64,000 nucleotides of DNA from Methanocella_A sp964548585 (lineage in GTDB: Archaea > Halobacteriota > Methanocellia > Methanocellales > Methanocellaceae). The stretch spans positions 1 through 64,000 of the forward strand of contig CAZJRS010000005.1 of NCBI GenBank assembly GCA_964548585.1, read 5' to 3'. The notes under the pieces were generated by a model. The model saw only the letters and a list, made by a program, of their open reading frames with translations, had not been told where the DNA came from and made no database searches. Shown one piece after another: positions 7,959 to 16,741 of this stretch. The number at the start of each line of letters is the position of its first letter. Position 1 is the stretch's first letter. Both the position numbers and the translations under genes were made by a program.

Positions 7959-8678
7959 ATGGCAGCCATAACCACCAGAGAGCTCACCAAAAAGTACGGA
8001 AAGCTAGAGGCGCTGTCGGGCCTGAGCATCGATGTCGCGGAAGGCGAGACCTTTTGCCTGCTGGGGCCGAACGGGGCAGGAAAATCCACGACGATCAGCA
8101 TATTGACCGGATCCGTCGAGCCTACGTCAGGCACTGCGATGGTCATGGGCATTAATGCGGCCAAAGATCCGACAGGCGTGAAGAAGGTTGTCGGTATCGT
8201 GCCGGAGATGGAGTATCCCCCGAGCTTTTTAACCGTCAGGGAGTACCTGGATCTGGTCTGCAACATCAGAAAAGTCGCGGAACCGAAGCCGAAGATAGAC
8301 CGGTGGATCGAGTTCTTCGGCCTTGGGCCGAAAGAAGACGTGCTGTGCAAAGACCTCAGTAAAGGGACGAAGAAAAAGGTGATCGTATCTGCGGCGCTCG
8401 TGCATGAGCCAAAACTGCTATTTCTGGACGAGCCGTTCCTGGACCTGGATCCAATCGTGCAGCACAACATGAGAGAGTATCTGAGATCTTATGCTAAAGA
8501 AGGCGGGACTGTATTCCTGTCTACTCACATCCTCGAAATCGCCGAGAAGCTGTGTGACCGCGCCGGCATCCTGTACAATGGCAAGCTGATCGCATCGGGC
8601 AAGGTTTCTGAGCTCAAGAAGTCACAGGAGAGCCTCGAAGACGTCTTCATGAGGCTGGTGAAAGAGGAGTGCGCATGA
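7959..8678 (+). CDS. ABC-2 type transporter, ATP-binding subunit
   Basis: A 239-residue ABC ATPase: Walker A GPNGAGKST, signature LSKGTKKK (a degenerate form of LSGGQ), Walker B LLFLDEP, and the H-loop LSTHIL. The domain style (drug/Na+ or polymer exporter ATPase) and the adjacent permease indicate an exporter. The start at 7959 is chosen because GGTGAT sits 5 nt ahead; in-frame ATGs at 7929 and 7947 would add non-homologous residues. Stop and next start overlap (ATGA). Confidence 0.9.
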   Translation: MAAITTRELTKKYGKLEALSGLSIDVAEGETFCLLGPNGAGKSTTISILTGSVEPTSGTAMVMGINAAKDPTGVKKVVGIVPEMEYPPSFLTVREYLDLVCNIRKVAEPKPKIDRWIEFFGLGPKEDVLCKDLSKGTKKKVIVSAALVHEPKLLFLDEPFLDLDPIVQHNMREYLRSYAKEGGTVFLSTHILEIAEKLCDRAGILYNGKLIASGKVSELKKSQESLEDVFMRLVKEECA

Positions 8679-10123
8679 GCGTAAACCTGTTCTGGCTGTT
8701 CATCAAGGAGGAGTACCGGACTCAGTCATCCATGTTCAAGAGCTCGTTCCTCATGTACCCGGTCATGATACTGGTTATGGCCGGGCTCATGGGCTTGATG
8801 CTGCTGCCCATGCGCATGTCACTGTCCACCTATGAACTGGTTACGCTGGCCCAGATAGGCGTGTTCATGTCGGGTATGCTGGTCGGCGGCATGGCTATGT
8901 TCCAGGAAGCGATTCTGGAACGCCGTATGTCAGGGGTGAGACTGCTACTGAACATACCGATCACACTGCCGATATCCAATAAAAAGGTCTTCGCATACTT
9001 CTATTTCAAAGATATACTCTACTATATAGGCATGAACGTACTACCCGTGCTATTCGGCTTGTACGCGTCCACGTTAGTCACTGGCATACATGTCGACCTA
9101 CCCATGGCAGCGATAACGTTCATCCTGTCGTTCCTGCTCGGAGTCTCGGTGAGCTTCGCCCTATCCACGATTGCAGTACGGAGCAAGGCAGTATTTGCAA
9201 TTATACTGGTAGCCACCATCGGCCTGGCCTACGTGGCATCTATCGGGCAGGCAAGCGCACTGATCGGCATCGGCCGGTTCGTGCCGACAGTCGGGGCATA
9301 TGTGAGCGGATCGGTCACGGATATCGCAATAGCACTGGCAGTATTTATGGTTCTGTCTGCATTTTCGCTGTACTTCATCCGGGAAACGTCACACGCATCC
9401 GAGAAGCGCTACAAGAGCAACCTTGGCGGCATCAGCCTCCGATTTAAGATCTTCGGGCGCTATTCCACCCTGGCAGCTAAGGAGTGGATCGACCTGAGCC
9501 GCAGCGGAGGCCTGGGATCGGTGCTATTCTCCTTCGTATTGCCACTGTTGTTCCTCTGGGGCCTGCTGTGGATGATGTCGAACGTGATGACATTCATGAA
9601 CACAGGCGAAGCGATCAGCATGCCCTTCAACACAATGTTCTACTCGATCATCATCGGGTTCTTCGCATCCCTGGTCTACGGCTGGCTGAACAACATCGAC
9701 AACAATGCCAACTACCGCATGCTGCCCGTCACCATGACCGATGTGATCAAGGCAAAACTCATCTTGTTTGTCATCCTCAACACGGTCGTTTCAGTGATAT
9801 ACCTCAGCCTGATCAGCCTCACCCGGGGTGAACTGGCGCTGCTGCCAGTCAGCCTTTTCACCATGTTTATGGTTTCAGGGTATACCGGAGTGCTGACTGC
9901 GTACATGACAGGCATATTCACCAACAGCCTGATGTTCGACTACAAGGTGATGACGGTATATGCGCTGGCAGTATCACCGGTGCTCATTGTTCTGATCGTC
10001 CTGTCGTTCTATCCGTCAATGCTGCTGGCCAACATTGCCCTGTCAGCCCTGATGGGCATCGTGGCATACCTGCTGCTGGGTCGAATCGACAAAAAATGGG
10101 GGAAAGTAGAGTTCCGGGTCTGA
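8675..10123 (+). CDS. ABC-2 type transporter permease
   Basis: A 482-residue membrane protein with about 12 hydrophobic segments in two halves separated by a polar stretch near residues 240-270. It overlaps the ATPase gene by 4 bp and forms its membrane partner. The substrate is unknown. Methionine-rich membrane segments (LMGLMLLPMRMS) are notable but common in this family. Confidence 0.85.
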   Translation: MSVNLFWLFIKEEYRTQSSMFKSSFLMYPVMILVMAGLMGLMLLPMRMSLSTYELVTLAQIGVFMSGMLVGGMAMFQEAILERRMSGVRLLLNIPITLPISNKKVFAYFYFKDILYYIGMNVLPVLFGLYASTLVTGIHVDLPMAAITFILSFLLGVSVSFALSTIAVRSKAVFAIILVATIGLAYVASIGQASALIGIGRFVPTVGAYVSGSVTDIAIALAVFMVLSAFSLYFIRETSHASEKRYKSNLGGISLRFKIFGRYSTLAAKEWIDLSRSGGLGSVLFSFVLPLLFLWGLLWMMSNVMTFMNTGEAISMPFNTMFYSIIIGFFASLVYGWLNNIDNNANYRMLPVTMTDVIKAKLILFVILNTVVSVIYLSLISLTRGELALLPVSLFTMFMVSGYTGVLTAYMTGIFTNSLMFDYKVMTVYALAVSPVLIVLIVLSFYPSMLLANIALSALMGIVAYLLLGRIDKKWGKVEFRV

Positions 10124-10232
10124 TAGCCTGAGAGTTGTGTGGCACGGCGTCAAAACCATCGCTGCGCTGTGCCCATTATCTTAGCTCTAAAAGCAGCATA
10201 ATTATTTTAATCCCATCATAGAAACTCTACTC

Positions 10233-11111
10233 ATGAGCCGGCTACATGAGATGATGGACGAGATCGAGCGCCAGCGCCGCATGGGTAATTTTCATGGCGC
10301 CGAGAACCTGGCGAAGATCGAGATGAAGGAGTACGAGTTGCAGGGCAACACTCCATACTATAATTTTTACAGAGGATTGTTATGGTATCTGTACGACTTT
10401 CCATTCGATGCCATGACACATTTCAACAATTCGCCGCTGACCGAAGACAAGGACATGTTTTATGTTCACAAGTTCAAAGGCGTCGTCAACCTCGAGAACG
10501 GCAAGTACGATGAAGCGCTGGTCAATTTCCAGGCAGCCATGGGCCTGACGTCCAGCCAGGCCGACGTGGTGGCTATCACTAACTGCCTGGGCAACACATA
10601 TCTGAGGATCGGCAATTCCCAGCGGGCACTGGAACTGTATAGTGAAGCATTACAGATTTCTTATGATTCTGGGTTTGATGACTGGACTGAGACAACTCTG
10701 TCCAACGTGGGCGTAGCCCACATTAACATGGGTGATAATAAAGGCTCGATGAAGTTCTTCGAAGACGCCCTAGAGCTGTCACGGGCCATAGGCGATGCCA
10801 GAGGTGAGCGGATATGCCTGAATAACCTGGCGGGCGCTTTTAATAATATGGGGAAGCATAGTGAAGCACTTGAGCTCTTTGAGGAAGCCCTGAAGAAGGC
10901 ATCGCAGATCGACGATAAGTTCGGGGTGAGAGTCGCTTACAGTAATATCGGGTATACATATCGCTTGCTAGATAAGCCGGACAAAGCTATGAATTATTAT
11001 ACCATGGCCCTGGACCAGGCCCGGCAGATCGGCGATCACCCTGGCGAAAATATGGCACAGTACTGGATCAACTCACTGCGGGAAGGTAAAAAAAGATTTG
11101 TTACCCCATAG
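10233..11111 (+). CDS. TPR-repeat protein
   Basis: A 292-residue soluble protein of about six tetratricopeptide-like repeats; four are clear, for example GNTYLRIGNSQRALELYSEA and AGAFNNMGKHSEALELFEEA. TPR arrays bind partner proteins. An AT-rich box ~25-30 nt upstream and no Shine-Dalgarno sequence suggest a leaderless start at ATG 10233. No catalytic domain is visible and the partner is not known. Confidence 0.82.
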   Translation: MSRLHEMMDEIERQRRMGNFHGAENLAKIEMKEYELQGNTPYYNFYRGLLWYLYDFPFDAMTHFNNSPLTEDKDMFYVHKFKGVVNLENGKYDEALVNFQAAMGLTSSQADVVAITNCLGNTYLRIGNSQRALELYSEALQISYDSGFDDWTETTLSNVGVAHINMGDNKGSMKFFEDALELSRAIGDARGERICLNNLAGAFNNMGKHSEALELFEEALKKASQIDDKFGVRVAYSNIGYTYRLLDKPDKAMNYYTMALDQARQIGDHPGENMAQYWINSLREGKKRFVTP

Positions 11112-11142
11112 GCAGTGCTCACAGCGGAACAGAGCCGATGGT

Positions 11143-11460
11143 TTAAGCGGTACTCGCATCAGCGTTTAGACGATTGTCCAGCGCATGCATGAGTTCTCTG
11201 TACTCATGAGTGGAAAAGTCCATCCACTCGTTGACTGCCAGCAGATAAATCGCAGTCCTGGCACCTTTTTTTGTCAGCTGGTAGCTTTCGGACTGGTGTA
11301 CAACAAGGCTGGAGCCGACTAGTGCCGACATCACGGATTTCAGGTATTCATCATGCATATTACATTCGCTGGAAAGTTGGTTAAAAGTATGAGGACCCCG
11401 GCATAGAGTTGCCAGAACCTCGAGGATCATCGAACATGATAAGGACTTACCGGAATCCAT
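11143..11460 (-). CDS. Winged-helix regulator
   Basis: A 105-residue protein with a winged helix: LEVLATLCRGPHTFNQLSSECNMHDEYLKSVMSALVGSSLV, then a wing (SYQLTKKGA). The start is set to ATG 11460 because GGTGA lies 6 nt upstream; the frame continues upstream to 11547 with unlikely residues. The C-terminal 35 residues are helical and may dimerise. Target unknown. Confidence 0.7.
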   Translation of the reverse strand: MDSGKSLSCSMILEVLATLCRGPHTFNQLSSECNMHDEYLKSVMSALVGSSLVVHQSESYQLTKKGARTAIYLLAVNEWMDFSTHEYRELMHALDNRLNADASTA

Positions 11461-11697
11461 TGTCGTCACCTGTGATTGGAGGATAATAAAGCTGCATGAA
11501 CTTAGGATGCAAGGTTTTGTGTGTGGGGGGGTATATAGCTTATACAATGCACCCTAAGATTCATCGCTCTATACCTTACTACCCTTGGCGGATATATAAA
11601 CCAATACAACGCAAGTGTATGTACAGACATTACAAAAAATAGAATAAATCGGTAATAACAAATATAAAACCAAATTTATTGTAAAATTGGGCACACC

Positions 11698-11711
11698 CGG
11701 GCCTATGCCCG
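11698..11711 (-). terminator. Hairpin terminator of the Gly-rich secreted protein gene
   Basis: CGGGC/GCCCG arms around a 4-nt loop, within a larger CCCGGG...CCCGGG context, 34 nt after the stop codon of the minus-strand gene; a T-rich run follows on that strand. Confidence 0.5.
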
Positions 11712-11744
11712 ACCCGGGATATTTTGCCCTACAGATGCATGCGC

Positions 11745-12209
11745 TTAGAACAGGTTCAAGCTGAACTCAGGGTACGCGCCTGCAAAATGCGCAGCGCCAA
11801 TCCCGGGCAATCCAGCGGCCAGCCCGCCGGCATTACTAAAGCTGGTAGCGAAGGTATGATCGTTGGCCGCATTAGCAGTAGTCATAGCGTTGGCCGCATT
11901 AGCCACCCCGCCCCCGTACCCGCTGCCGAACGGTATACCTGGCAAAACCCCGGGCAACGGACTGAAACCGCCCCCGCCGTACCCGTTTACAGCTGCATCA
12001 GCCGATGCACCGGCATTGGCGATCGAAGAATCGTGGGAATACGTATTAAACGTACTCGGTCCCGCCGCCCCAAGGCCCGGACCTGCCACAATAGTCGTCA
12101 TCGGGGAACTAAACCCGAACGCGGCGCCGGCCACCGGCGACATCAGTGCGATGAGCGCGACGAACAGCCCTGCCGCTACAAAAACGTATGCCTTCCTCAC
12201 CTTAATCAT
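11745..12209 (-). CDS. Secreted Gly/Ala-rich low-complexity protein
   Basis: A 154-residue protein with a clear signal peptide (residues 1-30, AYVFVAAGLFVALIALM then AGAAFG). The mature part is rich in Gly, Ala, Asn and Ser, with GYGGGGF and GSGYGGGVANAANA stretches, and has no cysteine. It resembles a structural or surface-coat protein; no family is recognised. It ends in an aromatic/hydrophobic tail (EFSLNLF). A proper Shine-Dalgarno-like GGGGGTTTTGA precedes ATG 12209. Confidence 0.62.
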   Translation of the reverse strand: MIKVRKAYVFVAAGLFVALIALMSPVAGAAFGFSSPMTTIVAGPGLGAAGPSTFNTYSHDSSIANAGASADAAVNGYGGGGFSPLPGVLPGIPFGSGYGGGVANAANAMTTANAANDHTFATSFSNAGGLAAGLPGIGAAHFAGAYPEFSLNLF

Positions 12210-12343
12210 TCAAAACCCCCACAACTATATGGATAACTAAAACAGGCGATAATAAAAATATTGGCATTAGTTATGGCGAAACACTATAGAGAGAGTGTCT
12301 TGATAACGACGATAAAAAATGGCCGGGTTTGAAGCCGGAGAAC

Positions 12344-12718
12344 TTATTCCCCCGCGTATTCCAGCGGATCAATTTCGCCCCGCAGGAACCGGATCGTATT
12401 CTTCGCCGCGGCCAGGCTCGGAGCGCCACCGATGAGGAGAGACACAAACAAGGCTTCCATGATCTCTTCTTTCTTAGCACCCAGGTACAAGGCAGCCCGG
12501 GCATGGTTGTCCACACAGTCAGAGCACTGCTGCGTAGCAGTGATCGCCATTGCGATGAGCCTCTTGTTCTTGGCAGATATGGCTCCCTCCTTTAGAATTA
12601 CCTCATCCAGCCCGTTGATGGTATCGAACATCTCTGGATTCGTGTCCTTGATCAGTTCCAGAAGCTGGGGCATATAACCCATCCGCTTCTCAAATTTCTC
12701 AAACTCCTTGTAAACCAT
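12344..12718 (-). CDS. Carboxymuconolactone decarboxylase / AhpD-like protein
   Basis: A 124-residue all-helical protein with the AhpD/CMD motif CSDCVDNH (CxxCxxxH), typical of alkylhydroperoxidase-like members with peroxidase or disulfide reductase activity. GGAGGA lies 5 nt before ATG 12718, so this start is preferred to an upstream in-frame ATG at 12775. It probably has an antioxidant role in an anaerobe (inference). Confidence 0.85.
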   Translation of the reverse strand: MVYKEFEKFEKRMGYMPQLLELIKDTNPEMFDTINGLDEVILKEGAISAKNKRLIAMAITATQQCSDCVDNHARAALYLGAKKEEIMEALFVSLLIGGAPSLAAAKNTIRFLRGEIDPLEYAGE

Positions 12719-12943
12719 GAAAGTCCTCCGCGATACAATGGTCAAGCCATTGTCAATTAAGTGTATATTTCCCAAAATTTAAATACTTGCAGATAAAAAC
12801 GCACCAGTGCAGGCTGAAACCGCTAAATTGACAGAAAAAGGTAAGGAAGCATCTGGTTTACGGTAGAAAACTCAGCAGATCCGATCGAGATAAAAACCGG
12901 ACATAGCGAAGCACCTACCGCCCTACGTAATACCTTTATAGAT

Positions 12944-13171
12944 TTAATCAAACTTGCTCAGGCGCTGCACCTCTTCAGATTCCTCGACAGGAAGCCTCCC
13001 ATCGTCCACCCCATTAAAGATCTCCTCTACCTCCCCATCCGGAGACTTCACGATATAACGGTCTTTTCTTTTCGAAGGAACCATCATGGTATACACGTTT
13101 CCACATGTGGCTAAATCGGTTTGGGATAACTTTAACGGATTACTGGAGGACTGCGGGGACACACGCGACAC
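12944..13171 (-). CDS. Small hypothetical protein
   Basis: A 75-residue frame. The C-terminal part (VPSKRKDRYIVKSPDGEVEE and following) looks like a short beta-rich protein with an acidic end, while the first ~28 residues have poor composition, so translation may begin at the ATG pair near 13088. Not recognised. Confidence 0.4.
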   Translation of the reverse strand: MSRVSPQSSSNPLKLSQTDLATCGNVYTMMVPSKRKDRYIVKSPDGEVEEIFNGVDDGRLPVEESEEVQRLSKFD

Positions 13172-13343
13172 AATGACCCACCAAGGGTTCAGGCAGCAGA
13201 TGCCAGCCGGTAATCAGTGAAGAACCGAGATTGAGAATACAAGGATTCCGGAACGATCGCCAGCAAAGACATATAAGATGCAGACAGAGCAATGACAGCA
13301 GCAGTATTCACAACCGCTTAGTCATATCCCGGGTGATGTTAAG

Positions 13344-14222
13344 GTGAGTAGAAGTAACAAAAACACAGAAATCCGAATGCAGGCGATATTGTTCGCGGTG
13401 GTTGTAGCAATAACACTTCTGATAGGCAGCTTTACCATTTCCAATGCTCTCTCCACTAATGCGCTTAACCCGGGCTCGCCTACCGGCAATGTGATCGATG
13501 ACATGAACGTCCCGGTCCACCTGACACCGATGTTGACGACGGCAGATCAGGCAAGCGGTCGGACAACAGTCACCCCCGTGGTCCCGGAGGAACTGGAAAG
13601 CGCCACACTTAGCCTGTCAAAGCCCGGTGCAGCCAGTCTTGTCCCATACATCGAACGCGGTTTTGACCAGCCAGTGACCGCTTCGATCGCATGGTGGAAA
13701 GAGCCCGGCTTCTACGACAACACGACGGAGTACAGGAGATACCTGAGATCGACGCCTGAGCAAAGATCTAACTACACAGAAGCCAGACGGGTATTCTTTA
13801 ACTTCATTACGGATAACCTGGACCCGGCCATCGCAGCCTCGCCCCAGAAGGAGAAACTCATACTGTTCAGAGGTATCAGTGCTGGCCTCACAAAATCAGT
13901 GCTGGATAACGGCACTTACATAGAGCCAGCCTACCCGTCAACCTCGTATGATATTACACTCAGCCTCATCCTGTTTGGCGTCAGAGGAGATGACGGATAT
14001 AAGAACGTGTTAGTCCTGCAGCGAGACGTAGGAAATAAATCGCTCTATGTCAACGAAGACCAGCGAGAATTCATACTGCCGAGAGACACGAACTGGACTG
14101 TCATCAAGGCGGTAAACGTAGATAATCTAACCATAGAAGCTGACTTCCTGCTGCTGAGCAACAATAATACAACAGACAGTGTCAGCAAGGTACGATTGAT
14201 ATACATCAAAGAAATAGCCTGA
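13344..14222 (+). CDS. Secreted or membrane-anchored ADP-ribosyltransferase-like protein
   Basis: Residues 12-36 form a signal peptide or membrane anchor; a Pro/Thr-rich linker follows to ~95. The C-terminal ~190 residues show the R-S-E arrangement of ADP-ribosyltransferases: R176 in LILFRGIS, S199-T200-S201 in PAYPSTSYD, and Q240-x-E242 in EDQREFILPRDTNW, ending with the strand VIKAVNV. In this family the catalytic Glu transfers ADP-ribose from NAD+; a Gln two residues before it (QxE) is the form known from enzymes that modify asparagine. The target is unknown. GTG 13344 has GGTGAT 6 nt upstream. A 47-residue gene follows after 17 bp. Confidence 0.68.
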   Translation: MSRSNKNTEIRMQAILFAVVVAITLLIGSFTISNALSTNALNPGSPTGNVIDDMNVPVHLTPMLTTADQASGRTTVTPVVPEELESATLSLSKPGAASLVPYIERGFDQPVTASIAWWKEPGFYDNTTEYRRYLRSTPEQRSNYTEARRVFFNFITDNLDPAIAASPQKEKLILFRGISAGLTKSVLDNGTYIEPAYPSTSYDITLSLILFGVRGDDGYKNVLVLQRDVGNKSLYVNEDQREFILPRDTNWTVIKAVNVDNLTIEADFLLLSNNNTTDSVSKVRLIYIKEIA

Positions 14223-14239
14223 TACAAAGAGGTGATCTT

Positions 14240-14383
14240 ATGGAAGAGAAAAAGAAAAGCCGCTTCGTCATCGAAGAAGGTGACATCAAAATCACGGGTA
14301 AACACAAGCCGACCGAAGAAGAACGGAAAGAAGCGGACGAGGTATTTGATAAGATCCTGAAGGATAAAAAGTCGAAAAAGTGA
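14240..14383 (+). CDS. 47-residue charged protein downstream of the ADP-ribosyltransferase gene
   Basis: A very small gene with a strong ribosome binding site (GAGGTGATCTT) 17 bp after the preceding stop codon, so almost certainly in the same operon. The product is highly charged (EEKKKSRFVIEEGDIKITG, later EEERKEADEVFDKILKDKK) with a short beta-hairpin-like N-terminus and a helical C-terminus. No signal peptide. A role connected with the upstream enzyme, such as regulator or protector, is only suggested by position. Confidence 0.65.
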   Translation: MEEKKKSRFVIEEGDIKITGKHKPTEEERKEADEVFDKILKDKKSKK

Positions 14384-14434
14384 AGTGGCAGTACCCGGGA
14401 AGCGTCCGAAGCAGGGCACTCTGGGATTCCATAC

Positions 14435-14713
14435 TCACCCCTCACCCAGGCCGAGCCAGTAGCAGATCTCTTTTTTCTCCAGTCGGCTCACTTCGAAGTT
14501 CGCCTCGAGCTGGCGAAAGAGCAGCCGGCACTCAGGGGGCTCGCCAATGTTGATATAATGGGCCACAGCGACCGAATCGAAAATAAATCCGAGCGTCCTC
14601 ATAGGCTGCAGGAATTTTTCATGGAAGTCCCGGTTTTCCATGCGGCCGGACGCCAGCCTCACATACAGCCGGGAGGAGTCCCGGTCAAGCCATACTTTCA
14701 CGCCTGTGCTCAT
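14435..14713 (-). CDS. Hypothetical protein
   Basis: A 92-residue soluble protein beginning with strands (VKVWLDRDSSRLYVRLASG) and continuing with helices; a single-domain fold is likely. Not recognised. It is convergent with the 47-residue gene. Confidence 0.5.
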   Translation of the reverse strand: MSTGVKVWLDRDSSRLYVRLASGRMENRDFHEKFLQPMRTLGFIFDSVAVAHYINIGEPPECRLLFRQLEANFEVSRLEKKEICYWLGLGEG

Positions 14714-14880
14714 AGAATAGAATCAGACAACAGGATATAAAGGAGTGAGGAATAACCTACTCGAAAGTAAAGAGCACTGTCGATAAATTAGCCATATAAA
14801 AGCATATTGACGGCGAACCGCCGGGAAATTATTTGTATGCGGCCGTCGTATAGCACGTTGACCAAAGAGGGATGACGCTA

Positions 14881-15354
14881 ATGTCCAATCGATGTATCAG
14901 CCTCATTTTACTTATCTTACTCATCTCAGCTACCGCAGGCTGTCTCGGCGGCGGAACACCCCCCGATTTCATGAACCAGTCAGATAAGTTCGATGCGGCC
15001 GTAAAAGAGTACGGTGCAGCCAAGAACCTGTACCATGATGGTAACTATACGGAAGCAAAAGCTGCATTCATCGAAGTCATCAAACAGTTCCAGGCGAATA
15101 AAACGGCATACGAGACCATAGTAAAGCAGAACATCACCAGCAAACAACTGTACATTGCGCAGAACATGGTCAAGAACTCGGACCAGTACATATATGCCGC
15201 CGCATTCATGCGAGACGCAGCCGATGCCGGGGCCGGTGGCGATAAAGCCAAGGCATATTCGATAGAGTTGAGCGCCAGTGAATTTGAACAGGCAGCCAGG
15301 CTGAACTATGAGGATAACAAGAAAGAGATCCTGGCATTCAAGTACAGCCATTGA
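14881..15354 (+). CDS. Lipoprotein with a TPR-like helical domain
   Basis: A 157-residue protein with a lipoprotein signal (LILLILLISATAGC; the Cys is the likely lipidation site). The mature part contains one TPR-like helix pair (AAKNLYHDGNYTEAKAAFIE) and further helices, ending in a Tyr/Lys-rich tail. It should be anchored on the outer face of the membrane. The start is ATG 14881, preceded by GGATGA; the upstream in-frame start at 14872 is less likely. Confidence 0.72.
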   Translation: MSNRCISLILLILLISATAGCLGGGTPPDFMNQSDKFDAAVKEYGAAKNLYHDGNYTEAKAAFIEVIKQFQANKTAYETIVKQNITSKQLYIAQNMVKNSDQYIYAAAFMRDAADAGAGGDKAKAYSIELSASEFEQAARLNYEDNKKEILAFKYSH

Positions 15355-15455
15355 TACGATGGTCTGTAATTACTTGCAGTACCAAAAGACATTTGTGCCT
15401 ATGTACCTATTGTGGCCGAGACTATAAAAGCCGAAGGAACGTGGCAGAGGCGAAA

Positions 15456-15803
15456 ATGACCGAGTATAAACAAGTAGTTATCATAAGGACCGATCTGAAG
15501 ATGGATAAGGGCAAGATGGTCGCGCAGGGCGGTCATGCATTCGTGAATTCGTCCAGGATGGCGAGTCCGGCGGTGTTTAAAGCGTGGGACGACCAGGGTT
15601 GTAAGAAGGTCGCCTTAAAAACCGATTCCCTCGGAGAGTTATTAAAGTTGTTTAAGTCGGCTCAGGAGGATGGGTTGCCGTGTTTTTTAGTCAGAGATGC
15701 AGGATGTACCCAGGTTGAGCCAGGGACTGTTACCTGTCTTGGGATCGGGCCAGCCTCGGACAAAGATATTGACACGCTGACCCGGCATTTAAAGTTATTA
15801 TAA
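15456..15803 (+). CDS. pth2: Peptidyl-tRNA hydrolase Pth2
   Basis: A 115-residue protein of the archaeal/eukaryotic Pth2 family, which frees tRNA from peptidyl-tRNA dropped off the ribosome. Conserved regions: RTDLKMDKGKMVAQGGHA, the KKVALKTDSL region, and the C-terminal DAGCTQVEPGTVTCLGIGP. Length matches the family. ATG 15456 is chosen with GAGG upstream; the frame extends upstream to 15351 with unlikely sequence that overlaps the lipoprotein gene. Confidence 0.93.
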   Translation: MTEYKQVVIIRTDLKMDKGKMVAQGGHAFVNSSRMASPAVFKAWDDQGCKKVALKTDSLGELLKLFKSAQEDGLPCFLVRDAGCTQVEPGTVTCLGIGPASDKDIDTLTRHLKLL

Positions 15804-16108
15804 ATGCTGTGTTCAGTAACTCCGTTGCAGTTTAATCACTTGAGCTTGCTTTGCTTTAATGTGGCGGAAGAAAAAACACATTGATTTTTAAACGCCGAGA
15901 CGACGCCAGGCAGGCTGTCCTATAATTTATGGTGATTAACCATACAGCCATACCGGATAACAAACTCAGCCCTTGTATCGGAACGACTCAGCAACACGAA
16001 CGCTGCGCTCTGCCAGTAAAAAGCGATAATAATCACCGACGACAATAATAGGCCTCTGTTTTAAGCCAATGCCCGCATAGTAAGAATTTAGGATAATGGA
16101 GGCGTAAG
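15804..16108. other. Intergenic stretch with a dispersed short repeat
   Basis: No gene is seen. It holds a small palindrome (TATGGT...ACCATA, 15928-15944) and, at 15999-16022, a 24-nt block that recurs with one mismatch at 59034-59057. Confidence 0.4.
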
Positions 16109-16441
16109 ATGGCAGGACTAATACTGACAATAATTATGTTCGTTATCGCGTTGATCATTTCAACGGTAATTATCTATGTTGTCACGAAGCTGTTCGGTGA
16201 AAAAGAAGACATAAAAACGGCATTGATGGCAGCCGTGATTGGTACGGTCCTGTATGCCGTTGTTTATTATGTGATAGGGCACGGCTTGATAGCTTCAGTC
16301 ATTGCGGGCATAGCATGGCTGATTGCGCTACGATACCTGTACAAGATAGGCTGGGTCAAATCACTTATAATCGCGGTCATTATATGGATTTTGGCCATGA
16401 TTGTCGGATGGTTCCTGCCGACGCTGATAGGACCCATCTAA
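16109..16441 (+). CDS. Small integral membrane protein
   Basis: A 110-residue protein with about four transmembrane segments and hardly any soluble part; the only charged loop is FGEKEDIKTA near residue 30. The ribosome binding site GGAGGCG is well placed. Unknown function; it ends just before a strong hairpin and the tRNA-Leu gene. Confidence 0.65.
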   Translation: MAGLILTIIMFVIALIISTVIIYVVTKLFGEKEDIKTALMAAVIGTVLYAVVYYVIGHGLIASVIAGIAWLIALRYLYKIGWVKSLIIAVIIWILAMIVGWFLPTLIGPI

Positions 16442-16454
16442 AGTAAAGGTTGAG

Positions 16455-16483
16455 TCAGGGGAACTTTTGTAAAAGTTCCCTGA
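16455..16483 (+). terminator. Long hairpin terminator
   Basis: Arms TCAGGGGAACTTTT and AAAAGTTCCCTGA with one bulged G and a 2-nt loop. It lies 14 nt after the membrane protein stop and before the convergent tRNA, so it may serve both strands. Confidence 0.65.
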
Positions 16484-16503
16484 CAGTCCGTTCAAAACAC
16501 CAG

Positions 16504-16588
16504 TGCGGGGGAAGGGATTCGAACCCCTGAACGCCTGCGCGACAGGATCTTAAGTCCTGCACCTTTGGCCTGACTTGGTTACCCCCGC
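16504..16588 (-). tRNA. tRNA-Leu (anticodon TAA)
   Basis: An 85-nt class II tRNA. The acceptor arm GCGGGGG pairs with CCCCCGC, the anticodon stem CAGGA/TCCTG holds the loop CTTAAGA (TAA), a long variable arm is present, and the T loop is TTCGAAT. No CCA is encoded. It lies 153 bp downstream of rpoD on the same strand; a tRNA-Leu in this place is common in related methanogens. Confidence 0.95.
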
Positions 16589-16741
16589 TTATCGAAAACA
16601 AACCGATTTGATACGGTAAGCGGACTAATAATGACATTCAAGGTTAATAAAGTTAATTGTCATACGGCTCATCGATTAAAAGTATTCACCGCACATGTAA
16701 TCTTTTAAAAAAAGAAACAATGCGTCCGCCAAAGCGGACGC

